Source of the DNA: Cristatella mucedo
Lineage: Eukaryota > Bryozoa > Phylactolaemata > Cristatellidae
Direction: 5' to 3'
Length of the DNA: 64,000 bases
NCBI GenBank assembly: GCA_009760855.2
Contig: WPIO01000017.1
Span: 6,316,501 to 6,380,500, forward strand
Position numbers and translations under genes: made by a program. Positions within the stretch are counted from its first letter, which is position 1. Every line of letters starts with the position of its first letter. This document shows, piece by piece, positions 32,443 to 44,242 of this stretch. A model generated the notes under the pieces. It made no database searches. It was not told the DNA's origin and saw only the letters and a list, made by a program, of their open reading frames with translations.

Positions 32443-33620
32443 CGCGAGCGATGCGTGCGTGTCGGTGATACGGTGGGTGATGCAACGGCGCCGTCGGCGG
32501 CAGCGGCAGCGGCTCTCCAGTTCGCACCGAGCAGCCGCACCGCCCCGCGCCGCCGCGCTCGTTGTCTCGAGCTGCCCAGCTCGCTGCTGCCCGTACAGTC
32601 CTGCCCATCCTCTTCGCCGGCGAGCGTAGGGCGAAACCGGCTCGCGTGAGTCAGTTCTCTGTCACCGCCGCCGAAAATTGCACCGACGAAGTCGCTAGCG
32701 CGGCACGCGAGCGAGCGCTCGACGCTTCGCTCTCTCGCCGCCGCTGCCGACGCACGCGCCAGGTCGGCGTGGCCGACTTGCGCCCGAGTGCGTTCGTCAT
32801 CGCGAGCGGGCGGCGAGCGAGCGAGCGTCAGGCGGCGACCGCCGCTTTTTCCGCCGTGCTCGGGGTCAAGAAACTTGGTCGGTGCTGCTGCGACGACCCC
32901 TGTTTGCATAAACCGAAGGACACCGGACCCGTGCGGCGTCGCCTAGCGCCGGCGCATTGTGCCGAGCGGGGACGCTCCGCTGATCCCTAGCATTCCAGAA
33001 TGACACGTGAACAGGGACCAGCGAAGCTCCGATGACCGCCTCGCTACGACTACCGGCACCGATGAAGCGGTCATCGCAGCCGAGGACGCCGTCGGACCTG
33101 TACTCGGGCACCACGGCGCCACGGCGGCGGCCATGCCTCGAAATGGGTAGTCCATGCGCGTCACGCCGCGGCCTTTCCCTGCAATGCCCTCCGGTGCAGC
33201 CTCGCTGTCGCCCGCCCCGCTTTTTTGGCATTTGGATGTTGACATTACATCTCGAGAGCACTCAAGGCTGGTAAACAGCTAGGCCACCGCGAAACGGTCT
33301 GGCCAGGGACCGGACCGATGAGCAATTCAAAAGGGCCGACGGAGATGTGGTTGCGGAAATATCGGACGAAGAGCCGGCGCAGGCTGCGATTTTCTTTACA
33401 CAGCGGAGATCCTAGCTGAATCATTCGCACCCGGTGCACCACTGTGAGGGCCCTCGCTGGGCTCTCACTCGCGCCGATCGCCTTGTTCTCTGACCGTCAC
33501 GGCCGTCGGTTCAGGGCTATTTGCCAATTGATGGCCGCCGCGCATGCGCATCGACGCATTTACGAGGAAAGGGCATGCCCAGGCACGTGCGGTCGCTGGG
33601 TAGCGGCGAGACTATACACA
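32443..33620. other. GC-rich downstream region, probable Wnt 3' UTR
   Basis: The sequence after the stop codon stays GC-rich for about a kilobase, with no domain recognised in the many overlapping open frames. I found no canonical AATAAA before the ones at about 33684 and 33702, which lie in a SINE-1 remnant. The end of the transcript is therefore unknown. Confidence 0.4.
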
Positions 33621-33624
33621 ATGC

Positions 33625-33785
33625 AGGTTGGCTGATCCAGCAGCCTCACATTCGTGTGGCTGCTGAGAGGAGCCCGAGCGGCGAATAAAGCGAAGCGGGC
33701 AATAAAGGAACGTCTTCTGCAGCACTCGAATCCACGACCTTGGTCACGAAGTGTGAGCACCTAAGCCCATAGCCTAAGACCTAGG
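33625..33785 (-). mobile_element. SINE-1 old copy
   Basis: Reversed tail word GGCTGATCCAGCAGCCTCAC, body GCGGGCAATAAAGGAACGTC and reversed B-box region ACTCGAATCCACGACCTTGG. It carries two AATAAA words that could serve as polyadenylation signals for the Wnt transcript. Confidence 0.7.
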
Positions 33786-33984
33786 TGAGGAACTATGGAT
33801 CCCACATTTAAGCTCCGATCCGCTTCTCAGCTCGCGATTCGGCCAGCAGCCTCTAGCCTGAGGCTGAAACGTGAAAGTAAAAATGTAATGATGCGGAATT
33901 GCCGTTAAAGCATGCTTGAGTCTAATAATCAGCACGCGGAGAATTTACATTACCGCAGATAAAGCCATCAAGTTTAAAGATCTA

Positions 33985-34212
33985 GCGCAATAATAATAAT
34001 ATTAATGAATTTGCAGTAGCACCCTCAGACAACTCAATATCTTTGATTCATAAATCTGCTTAAAACTCAAAGGCACTTTGCATTTGCTGCAAAGGAAGCA
34101 TGATCGAAGGGTTAGTAGTAACGTGCTCAATGACAACAAGCATAACATTGTTAGAGGTGATACAAGGTCAGCATGCAAAGATGGTTACTGGCAGCATGAA
34201 CAGTGTCAGCAT
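33985..34212 (-). mobile_element. LINE-A host copy, 3' segment (left of nested insertion)
   Basis: TAA-type tail, stem-loop region and 3' UTR, broken at GTGTCAGCATGCATAA by the LINE-A copy that follows. The same element resumes at 34884. Confidence 0.82.
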
Positions 34213-34883
34213 GCATAATAATAAATAATAGTAATATTAATGCTCTTGATAAAGCGCCCTCAGAGAACTCAATCTCTTTCTAGGCGCTACACATTTGCTG
34301 CAAAGGGAAACGCGATTGAATGGTGAGTAATATCATGCTTGATAAACATGAATAACATGGTTAGGGGTGACATGCATAGGGTCAGCATGCAAATGTGGTT
34401 AGTGGCAGCATGCACAGTGTCAGCACGCATAAGCACATCAAGGACGAATCACAGGGACCCACTAAATGCTGTCCTAAATAGGTGTGTTCTTAAGTTCTTT
34501 TTAAATGTGGTCAAGTCAGAGGATGTTCTGACGCAAGTCAGTCGGGAGTGATTTCCAGGCTTTGGGAGCATACAAACTAAATGCACGGTCGCCAAAGAAT
34601 TTGAGGTTTGTACGAGGTATTGGTAGACTGTTGGATTCCGAAAAACGAATGGTACGGTGCTTGGCCTGGTAGGTGAGTAATTCTGAGAGATAGGCTGGAG
34701 CCAAAAAATAATGGGACATACAAGTGAGCGACAAAAACTTGAAGTCAATCCGTTGCTTGACTGGTAGCCAGTGCAGGTCGGCGAGAAGCGGTGAGATGTG
34801 GCAACTGCGATGCTCACGACAGACAAGCCTAGCTGCAGAGTTTTGCACCATCTATAATCGCCCGATTGCACATGCCGGTAGGT
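34213..34883 (-). mobile_element. LINE-A guest copy nested in another LINE-A
   Basis: Own TAA tail, stem-loop and 3' UTR, then a - strand frame at 34516-34851 ([45 protein letters not shown]). It is 5'-truncated at about 34883. The flanks share a GCAYGCATAA word, a likely target-site duplication of about 10 bp. Confidence 0.85.
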
Positions 34884-36700
34884 CAGAGAGCAGGCACGCA
34901 TAAGCACACGAAGGACTAATCACACGGACCCACTCAATTCTCTGATAAATAGATGCGATTTTAGTTTTTTTTAATGTCGATAGGTCAGGCGATGTTGCGA
35001 CGCCAGTCAGAAGTGAGTTCAAGGCTTTGGGCTGCATACGAACTAAAGGCACGGTTAGCTAAGGATTAAAGGTACGTTCGAGGTATAAGTAAGCAATTAG
35101 ACTCCGAAACACGGGTGGTCCGATGACAATGCTTTGCCTGGTGGGGGAGTAGATCTGATATATAGGCTCGAGCCAAGAATGAATGGACTTGCAAGTGAGC
35201 GACAAAACGTTGAAGTCAATGGGCTACTTGACTGGAAGCCAGTGCAGGTAAACTAGAGGTGGCAACTGATACGCTCACGACAGCTGAGCCTGACTATAGA
35301 GTTTGGCACCAACTGTAAAAGTCTGATTGCAAAAGCCGGCAGACCAGCAAGCAGTGAGTTGCAAAAGTGAAGTCAAGGTATGATGTCAGAAATGATTGGA
35401 CCAATTTAGATATAGTATCCCTGTCTAAGGAAGTACGAATTTGAGCGGTATTATGTAGCTGTAAGTAGGCAGACTCGACTGTGGAAATGATGTGGTCGTC
35501 TAATGAAAGGTCAGTTTTGAACAGGACGCCCATATTTCGTACAGATTCAACAGGAAATATACTGGCAGAGCCGATTGTAACCGTTAAAATTTACAATTTC
35601 TAAATCACACGTGGTTTTCACAAAAGTAGTAAGTTGGTTTAACATCTTTCTTTCAAATAAATTTGCTGCCATCCATGTGCGGATGTCATCAATACATGCA
35701 ACAATGGAGTTGAGAAAATTAGACGTCCTGGAGTGCTGGGAGGGATCAATGCAAAAGTACACCTAAGAGCCATATGCATGGAAGTGAAAGCCTAGATTGT
35801 TCCTTGCAATCACACCGGAAAGATAGACAGTATAAACCGTTAAAAGAACCAAAACCAGCATAGAGCTCTGAGGTACTCCATACTTCAGTGGCTCCACGGA
35901 TGATCTTTTTCCGCTAACATTAATACTCTAGAGTCTCCCACTGAGACAAGACTTAAAAACCATCTTATTGCTGTGGCAGTGATGCCCTCGCGAGATGAGA
36001 GGCGCTCGAGAAGGACTTGGTGATTGATATTATTAAAAGCTGCCGAAACATAGAGCTAAAAAAGGAGAAGAGCCCGAGTCTGCATTCCTAAGAAGGTCAC
36101 TGTACACCCAACGCAATGTTGACTCTGTGGACTGATTAGCTCTAAAACCAGGCTGGAACTTACCAACACGATTTGTGTTTTCAATGTGTGAGTCCAGCTG
36201 GTCTGCCATGACTCGTTACAGTGTCTTGGATAGGAACGTTTGAATAGAGACTGGGCGGAAGTTGTCAACTTCTCTTGAACTAGTGCCGCTTTCTTGAGTA
36301 GTGGCTTGAATGCAGCATTTTTGAAAGATCCTGGGAATGACCTAATACTAATGACATATTTATGACGTTAGTTATGCACGGCAGAAGCAGATCTATGAAT
36401 CGTAGAAGCAGGACAGTGGGAATAGGCTTTAGAAGACTTTTTGTCTTTTTCACTTAGTATTTATTATTTATTATTTATTATGAACTTCAGGACAAGTCAC
36501 CAGTGCCTCCTTGAATAGAGTAGACGTTGAGATGCTGCACGGAATTTAGGGACATGATTCCAAGAGGGGATACTGCCACCCGTCACTGATCTTGTCTATC
36601 TCGTTGACAAAAAAGCAAAGCGATTGGCTAGATCATCGCAAGGAAGTAGCGCAGAGAATTTTCCCTTCGAGACTGCACTACAATCCAGAAGCAGGTGAGG
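34884..36700 (-). mobile_element. LINE-A host copy, coding segment (right of nested insertion)
   Basis: It resumes at CACGCATAAGCACACGAAGG, the word interrupted at 34212. It continues on the - strand through the C-terminal domain, the catalytic-box region (degenerate, near 35770), the palm and fingers and the N-terminal part of RT to about 36700. It has many stops and small deletions. With 33985-34212 it makes about 2 kb of one old copy. Confidence 0.82.
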
Positions 36701-38100
36701 CAAAGCGTACAGCCAGGTGAAAATATTGTTGCGCAAATTAGATTAGCCCTCGCTAAAGGGCAGCTACGCTGACTACTGTTGGTATACGTTGACGGCGGCA
36801 GGTGTCATCATGCTGCAGCAACTTCTACAGCTACCCTTTCCTGAGCTGTGCGTCTCGTCAGCAAGTGTCCGCCGCCAACATACCTAGATCTGATGACATC
36901 CTCTAGATCAGTCGTATCGCGGGAGCCATAAGCACACTGGCAGAGCACGGGCATGCTCAGCCACTGTGATTACTAATACGGAGCGGGCAGAAACAGGGCC
37001 CATGTCTGTGGAATCGCTCAGCGGCTCACACTCCTACGGTTACCTGCGGGAGGTTCGTAACATCGATTCCGGCAGTGCTTTAGTGATTCAAATTGTTAAA
37101 CTTTCCACAAATGTAACGCCTTAGACGCCGAAGGGAGCCCGAGTCAATACTTACCGGTTTCGAAACAGTAGCGCGTCGATTGGACAGAATTCGGAATTAG
37201 ATAAATCACCTGTTAGGTTAGTTCTCCTTTCACCCACAGTTTAGTAGCCGACCGTAGAATAGCAAGTGCAATTGCGAAATGGCTGAATACAATCGATGGC
37301 TATCTAGCGGGCCATGACCCGTCAAATCTGCCCTGAAGCATTTCGGTGAATTTTTGATGTTGCAAGCAGAGGACCGTCAGGCAGCTGACATTACCTCCCC
37401 CTGTCCGTAATTGAGTGAGCACGAGAGTTCAATGTTGTTGTTAAGCTGAAGAGCTGCCTAAAGCGAAGTCAAAGCAAATGAGGCCAATTGTGCCTGGTGT
37501 CTAGCAAACGACCTTCACCTTTCTCAGAAATAGCGTCAGAAGCAGACGTGAACTGGATGAATTACGAGGTAGTGCCCATGAAGGATGTGGGGGCGAATAA
37601 GGAAGACTGTATTAAAGCACCCAAAGGCCGCCATCTCACGCTACGAAGAATTGAGAAGATAATGAGCGCAGAAGGTAGCGGCGAAGATGACTTGATGAGA
37701 TATTCCCAGCTGCGGTGGCTTCAGAACGGATAGCAGCGTATGCCTCCCGACATGGAGCGCTCTCATGGGCGTTCGTGTTCGTTGCAGAATTCTTCAGAAA
37801 ACCAAAGTTCTTGCGAACATCGCATGCGGAATCGATACATCTAAGACCTGTTTAAAGTTATTCTGATTGTTATTTGACCGTAGTGCGTAAGAAATTACGT
37901 GCCTATGGATATCTAAGCACTTATCGTTACGAGCTGCTGTGTCTCCCACGCCGGCGGCTGCCTTAGCTACGCCGGCGGCTACCAACCTGCATGTTAATTA
38001 TGATCGTTAGCAAATGTTATCGCTTCGTCATCGGAGATCAAATGCATTCCTAGATATTAAGGCTGCTGCTAAGATTCGTGAACTATGCATTAGTTAAAGA
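36701..38100. other. Region without a recognised gene
   Basis: No similarity recognised. A frame at 37488-37733 encodes 81 residues (PMKDVGANKEDCIKAPKGRH and onwards, acidic and basic mixed) that I cannot assign. Confidence 0.35.
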
Positions 38101-38236
38101 AAAGCGCCGCCCGGAGCCGCCGCGGCGGCTAGATCAGACGCCGCTCGTTGGGCTGGAACTGCGAGCTGAGTACCTGCTCGTTCGGTATTCCTAGCAATGT
38201 CTCAAACCGCTCAGCACGCTCCCCACATGCGTCGCC

Positions 38237-39118
38237 GTGAATCTCTCTAACTTAGTGGTCATCAGGCCTGTTATAACTTCATCGGCCCGACTTAACGCTT
38301 GCCTTTGGAATCCTCGCTCAATGAGCAATAAACCTTTGGTAATATGCGACCTTAATTCTAAAAATGTTCTTGACCTGCTCTCCCTAACTGAAACTTGGCT
38401 AAACTCGACAAACTGCCCAACAATTAAAGACGCTACCCCAACTGATTTCTCATTCTTTCACACCCCTAGATCAATCAAGACTGGACATGGAGCTGCTGTT
38501 ACCTTTCGCTCAAAATTCAACTTCAAGCTATTTGTAGTACCCTCGAAGCAGTCTTTTGAATCAACTGTCTTGGGCACAAACGAAAACAAGCTACCGATGA
38601 TGGCAATAGTTTATCGCCCACCAGGTACCAAATCCTCCTGTATCTCAGATTTCTCCGATCTCATTTCGATTCTGTGTGCAAGAAATCGATCCTTCCTCGT
38701 TATGCGTGATTTCAACGTTCACTTTGATAACTTATCTGACGCTTTCAGCACCGAATTTCGTGCATTGACTGACTCCTTGTCTCTTGTGGCTCATGTGCAT
38801 GGCCTTACTCACATCAAGGGTCACACACTCGACCAGATTTTCTCATACCACTGCACTTTGTCATCATCAATTATTACTAAATCCCGCTTATCTGACCACT
38901 TGCAGATCTCATTCAATCTACAGTGTGTACCCACCTCCTCGTCCTCTAAAATAACCTGTGAATCGCAAAACCTCAAGACCCTTGACATCGATGCTGTCCG
39001 TGCGAGAATATCTGCCTCACCTCTGCTGCTCAGTAGCCCCTCCGATCTGCCATCATTGGTAGATTGCTACAACGCGACACTAGCTGACACACTTGACGAG
39101 TTTGCACCTCTGACTTAG
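38237..39118 (+). pseudogene. LINE-A copy A: AP-type endonuclease domain, open but isolated
   Basis: An open frame of 293 residues. The recognisable APE-type endonuclease motifs are LNACLWNPRSMSNK (N-terminal LNA.LWN.RS), LSLTETWL, AIVYRPPGTKSS, FLVMRDFNVHFD and the C-terminal SRLSDHLQISF. The glycine of the usual GDFN motif is arginine here (RDFN); copy B keeps MGDFNVH. The frame ends at a TAG where copy B has a lysine codon (LTKRTV), so the endonuclease is cut off from the reverse transcriptase. This enzyme would nick target DNA for target-primed reverse transcription. Confidence 0.9.
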
Positions 39119-40963
39119 CATGCTGTGCGCCCTCGCCCAGATGGCGTATGATTTACCACAGATATTCAACTAGCTAGATCTACTAAGCACAAGCTTGAAA
39201 AAACATACACAAGATCAAGACTGACTGTCCATCGACAGCCGTACAAGGACTGCTGTAGGTCGGAAAAGTCGATCCTAGCAAAGGCTAAGTCTAGCTTCTA
39301 TAAAAGCATTGTTGAATCACAGATGCACAATCCAAAAATGCTGATGTCGACGATAAACCATCTCCTCAACCGCTCCCAGATTAGCTCCTTATCAGAGGAT
39401 CCTTATGATCGGCTAGATCAATGATCTAGCCGATCGCTTCTCTCGATTCTTTGTCCAGAAGATAGTCAAGATTAGAGAGTCTATCCCTGCGGTGACAGCC
39501 TCCCCCTAGAATGCTTTCCCCCGATTCCTGGCTGCACCCCAATATCTACATTTAATCAGGTCACTAGTGATCTCGTCCTGAAGTTCATATCCCAATCAAA
39601 GAAGACAACAAGTCCTTTGGACCCTATTCCCACTGTCCTGCTCATACGTAGCACTGATCTGCTGCTGCCATGCAGAACTAATATAATAAATATGTCATTA
39701 GCCTCAGGTCATGTCCCAGCACCTTTCAAAAAAGCTGTAGTCAGGCCACTACTCAAGAAAACGACACTAGACCAAGAGAACTGAAGCAACTACCGCCCAG
39801 TCTCCCTTCTACCATTCCTATCAAAGACACTGGAACGGGTCGTGGTGGACCATCTGAACTCATATATCGAAACCTCACACCTTGATAGCAAGTTCCAGTC
39901 TGGCTTTAGAGCTAATCACTACACAGAGTCACCATTGCTTAGGGTATACAACGACCTACTTAGGAGTGCAGACATGGGTAGAGTGTCTCTGCTTGGTTTG
40001 CTCGATCTTTCGGGGCTTTTGATACTATCGATCACAAAGTTCTTCTAGAGCGACTCTCATCTCGCCTGGGCATCACTGGCCCTGTTCTGCGATGGTTAAG
40101 GTTCTATACTCTTCCTCTTGCTGATGTGATTGCCAAGAACAATCTAGGCTTTCACTTTTATACGGATGACACTCAGTTGTAGCTTTGCTTTGATCCCCCG
40201 GCCTTCGAGCACCTCGAATTCTCACAATTGACTTGCTGCATGTATTGATGACATCCGCACATGGATGGCAGCAAATTTTCTAAAACTAAACGATGATAAA
40301 TCTAACTTATTAGTTATGGGCAAACCCAGTGTGATTCAGAAATTGGAAGGCTGACGCTCAAAATTTGCTCTGTCAGCATATCTCCTGCTGAATCAGCTCG
40401 AAATCTAGGTGTCATGTTCCAAAGTGAGCTCTCGTTAGACGACCGTATCAGCTACACAATCAAGTCTGATTACTTCCAGCTACGTAACGCTGCTAAAATT
40501 CGGGCGTTTTTAGATAAGGATACCACGTCTAAGTTGGTCCATACATTTGTGACATCCCGTCTTGACTTCTTTAACTTACTGCTTGCTTGTCAACCGGCAT
40601 GTGCAATCTGGCGATTACAGCTGGTGCAAAACTCGGCAGCTAGTCTTGTCTGTCGTGAGTGTCACAATTGCCACTTCACGCCACTTCTCACCGACCTGCA
40701 CTGGCTCCCAGTCATACAACGGATTGACTTCAAGGTTTTCTTGATCACTTGTAGGTCACTTCATTCTTTGGCTCGAGACTATCTCCCAGATCTACTCCCC
40801 CCCACCAGGCCAAGCATAGTACCACCGGTTTTTCGGAATCCAACAGTCTACCAATACCTGGTACAAACATCAAATCCTTTGGTGACCGTGCATTTAGTTC
40901 GTATGGTCCCAAAGCCTGGAACTCCCTCCGGACTTGCGTCAGAACATCCCCTGACTTGACCAC
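39119..40963 (+). pseudogene. LINE-A copy A: broken reverse transcriptase
   Basis: Pieces in several frames. The linker (RSTKHKLEKTYTRS-like) comes first, then fingers at about 39700-39840 (ASGHVPAPFKKAVVRPLLKK, NYRPVSLLPFLSK). The palm at 39842-40048 reads VDHLNSYIETSHLDSKFQSG, FRANHYTESPLL and LLDLSG. The catalytic box at about 40157 is FYTDD in place of FYADD. The C-terminal domain occupies 40414-40959. About 130 bp between the WFRSYLSGR region and the catalytic box are deleted, and there are stops (for example after TQL). Not functional. Confidence 0.88.
39407..39435. repeat. Perfect 14-bp palindrome inside copy A
   Basis: GATCGGCTAGATCA at 39407-39420, one spacer base, then its exact reverse complement at 39422-39435. 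Copy B has only the second half in context, so the first half looks like an inverted duplication of the second. Confidence 0.9.
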
Positions 40964-41235
40964 ATTTCAAAAGAATTTAAAAACACACCTATTTGGGACA
41001 GCATTTAGTGGGTCCCTGTGATCCATTCTTTATGTGCTTATGCTGATACTGTGCATGCTGCAACTAACCACATTCTCATGCTGACCCTGTGCATGTCACC
41101 CCTAACCATGTTATTCATGTTGTTGATCAAGCATGATATTACTCACCATTCAATCGCGTTTCCCTTTGCAGCAAATGTAAAGTGCATAGAAAGACACTGA
41201 GTTCTGAGGATGCTATATAAAATGTATTGTTACTA

Positions 41236-41386
41236 TTTGTATAGCACCCTAAAAGAATTTAATCCCTTTTTAGGCGTTCACGTATGCCACGGGGCTCGAG
41301 ATAACCCACGACTTCAGTCATCAAATACATTCACCTTGACCTTGGTTCGAGGTGAGTACCTTAACCACTGGGCCAAACCAGATAAA
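41236..41386 (-). mobile_element. SINE-2 copy (tRNA head, LINE-A-like tail)
   Basis: On the - strand the head is GGTTTGGCCCAGTGGTTAAG (A-box-like). ACCAAGGTCAAGGTGAATG and GGGTTATCTCGAGCCCCGTG follow. The tail ACGCCTAAAAAGGGATTAAA and TTCTTTTAGGGTGCTATACA is like the LINE-A stem-loop. It abuts the 3' end of LINE-A copy A. Confidence 0.78.
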
Positions 41387-41389
41387 TAA

Positions 41390-41575
41390 ATATATCCTAG
41401 CTGATTAAACAGCCTCTTTTTGTATAGCGACAGACGAGCCTTTACGGCTATCACCACCGCTTGCAGTGGCGACAAAGAATCGCCCACCGCAGGAATCGAA
41501 CCAACCCACGACCTCGGGACCGAGGTCGTGAAAGCAACCGCCTTACCTGGTGTGCCATCACGGCTCGCCATCTCC
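41390..41575 (-). mobile_element. SINE-1 copy, near full length
   Basis: Tail AAATATATCCTAGCTGATTA, body CACCACCGCTTGCAGTGGCG, reversed B box and head ending GTGTGCCATCACGGCTCGCC. A 4-bp duplication (AACC) near 41498 disturbs the word after the B box. Confidence 0.9.
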
Positions 41576-41636
41576 CGTAACTCAGCAGTCTGAAAGACTT
41601 GAGCAGGTGACGCTTTTAAGCTCGGTCCAGCCATAA

Positions 41637-41669
41637 CAATAATAATAATAATAATAATAATAATAATTC
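41637..41669 (+). repeat. (AAT)n tail of a LINE-A copy
   Basis: Eleven or so AAT units forming the 3' tail, on the opposite strand, of the LINE-A copy that follows. Confidence 0.95.
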
Positions 41670-42575
41670 ACTTGGTAAAGCGCCGTCAGAGAACTTAATC
41701 TCTCTCTAGGGGCTTTACATTTGCTGTAAAGTGAAATGCAATTAAATGGTAAGTAAAATCATGCTTGAAAAACAAACAAAATGAATAATATGGTTAGGGG
41801 TGACATGCACAGGGTCAGCATGCAAATGTGGTTAGTGGCAGCATGCACAGTGTCAGCACGCATAAGCACATCAAGGACGAATCACAGGGACCCACTAAAT
41901 GCTGTCCTAAATAGGTGTGTTCTCAAGTTCTTTTTAAATGTGGTCAAGTCAGGAGATGTTCTGACGCAAGTCAGTCGGGAGTGATTTCCAGGCTTTGGGA
42001 GCATACAAACTAAATGCACGGTCGCCAAAGAATTTGAGGTTTGTATGAGGTATTGGTAGACTGTTGGATTCCGAAAAACGAATGGTACGATGCTTGGCCT
42101 GATGGGGTAGTATATCTGACCGATAGGCTGGAGCCATAGAATGAAGGGACCTAAAAGTGAGCAACAAAACCTTGAAGTCAATCCGTTGCTTGACTGGTAG
42201 CCAGTGCAGGTGGGCGAGAAGTGGAGTAATGTGGCAATTGCGACGCTCACGACAGACAAGCCTAGCTGCAGAGTTTTGCACCAGCTGCAATCGCCTGATC
42301 GCACATGCTGGTAGGCCAGTAAGCATTGAGTTGCAGAAGTCGAGATGGGATGTCACGAATGCATGGACCAACTTGGACGTAGTATCTTTATCTAAACAAG
42401 CCCAAATTTTAGCAATGTTATGAAGCTGAAAATAGGCGGATTTGACTGTAAAGCTGATATGGTCGTCTAACGAGAGGTCGCTTTGGAATATGACACCTAG
42501 ATTTCGAGCTGATTCAACTGGAGATATGCTGGCAGAGCCAATTTTGAGAGTCAGCCTTTCCAATCTTTCCTTCCA
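41670..42575 (-). mobile_element. LINE-A copy, 5'-truncated
   Basis: Stem-loop and 3' UTR at the left, then an intact-looking - strand frame at 41949-42563 (204 residues). It runs from ERLTLKIGSASISPVESARN through SDLSLDDHISFTVKSAYFQL and [10 protein letters not shown] to SLYAPKAWKSLPTDLRQNIS. One of the best preserved C-terminal regions in the window. The 5' truncation falls exactly at the border with the satellite array. Confidence 0.92.
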
Positions 42576-43211
42576 TCCGGTAGAGTTGAGGAGGTAGTAG
42601 TGCAGTAGCTCTAGCCAGCAGCAAATGAAGGAGTCAACGAATTACTGCGATCCATCGAAATACAGTGCACTAACCCTATTTAAGCTAAAAATAGACAGGA
42701 AATCGTCGGTGGAATGCTGGCTTTTATCAAAATCATCCTCAATCGACTTTAATCCACCTCAAATTTGCTTGAAATTGATGGCGCGAAGCTCGACGTTGGA
42801 TTGCATATAGCTTTAAGATTTATTTCAAGCGTATCTAAAGAACCATTTCTTGCCTGCGTTCTCACGAAGTCCACTGCAGTTGACTGAACCCCGGGCCAAT
42901 ACCACAATCCACCAAAATCTATCGTATTCCACAGCAAACCGTAAGCAATCTTATGCAAAAATCTTTTTTATAATTGCATATAATATTGCACTCTGTGAAA
43001 AGAATATTCATAGAATGTCCTGAAATGGGCTTTAATAAATGCAGCAGCCTGAGGAAATACAGCAATCTACTCAAAACCACCAAAAATTCTAAGAAATAGG
43101 TTGAACCAAGCTCTAATTATATTGCATGTTAAAGCATGCTGTGATAAGTGCACACCCACGTACATTTAAGCTGATATTTTGAAATGCCAACAATCGTGAT
43201 ATCTGACAACA

Positions 43212-43395
43212 AAAATAAAAAAATACTAGCTGATTTAACTGCATCTTTTTTTTATAGCGGCCGAAGAGCCTTTACGACTATCACCACCACTTGCAGTGGC
43301 GATAAAGGATCGCCCGCCACAGGATTCGAACCCACGACCTCGGGGCTGAGGTCATGAAAAGCAACCGCCTTACCTAGTGAGCCATTACAGTTGAC
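43212..43395 (-). mobile_element. SINE-1 copy inside the satellite
   Basis: Tail AAAATACTAGCTGATTTAAC, body CACCACCACTTGCAGTGGCG, reversed B box GGATTCGAACCC and head end GTGAGCCATTACAGTTGACA. Near full length. Confidence 0.92.
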
Positions 43396-44242
43396 AACGC
43401 ACGGTAATTGCCTAAAATGGCCACGGCAAATATAGAAATCCACTTTAATCCACTCAAACGACCCACAAATCGTATATGCGAAAGTAAAATTTAGATCGCA
43501 TATAGTACTAGACTCAGTTTAAATAGCACCCACAAATTGTGTCGTCCTATTACACGAGCATCCCCAGTCAGTGTACCACAATCGTCAGCAATCCAAAGCC
43601 AAACGACCAAAAATAGTTGACCAGAAGCTCTAATTTTGATTGAACACTAACAAAGTCTCTTTTTACTATGTACTTATGCAATTTATATCACCGATATTGT
43701 CTCTGGCATTCTCATGTGATGCAATCGACTGCAACGGTGGAGGCTAATAACGCAGCCCGCTGCAATCAGCCTTAAAATGTCCATTAAAAGGATTCTAACG
43801 GCTCCCATTTTGAATCTATATTACAGAGCACCGTGTTCAAAGTGAACGCACATAATTACAACCTATCGCGAAAGTATAACTTCGGGAAAATGCAGGCCAA
43901 ATCAATTGCAATGGTTTGGATGAATGCCGTTATCCTTGACAATTAATTACAAACCGACCCGAATCGGTTGCACGAAGCTCAAATTTTCTTAAAAGAATTT
44001 TATTTCTCTGCTTTAAAAGTGAATCCACAGATTTTCAAGCCATGTTGTACATTCATTATCGGGTAATCAACTGCAACGAACGGGGCCAACTCCGCTATCC
44101 ATTATGATCTCTGGCAAATCGAACAGAAATTGGCTGTGCTAAAATCCTATTTTGATTTCGCATTGCACCTGTAATTAAAGTATACCGCTTAATTTCAACC
44201 AATTTATTCTATACAATATCAGGCAATGCGTGGCAATTGTCA

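Larger units (their letters stand above)
38100..41235 (+). mobile_element. LINE-A copy A, near full length
   Basis: The longest + copy. A GC-rich 5' segment (from about 38100) precedes the endonuclease, linker, reverse transcriptase, C-terminal domain, 3' UTR, stem-loop and a degenerate ATT tail at 41215-41235. Against copy B it lacks about 130 bp of RT between GITG.VLRWLR and FYTLPLADVI near 40100. It also has a stop at 39116-39118 and a 14-bp palindrome at 39407-39435. It is an L2/CR1-type non-LTR retrotransposon, now dead. Confidence 0.92.

Noticed and set aside
31649-32990. Long open frames on both strands overlapping Wnt exon 4 (up to 319 residues on the - strand)
   Set aside because: They are shadows of GC-rich coding sequence; only the frame with Wnt motifs has family support.
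37488-37733. An 81-residue + frame with a charged sequence
   Set aside because: No family recognised and no promoter or splice context; left as unassigned.
42625-42960. Short open frames in the satellite block
   Set aside because: They follow the tandem repeat and change with each monomer; not coding.
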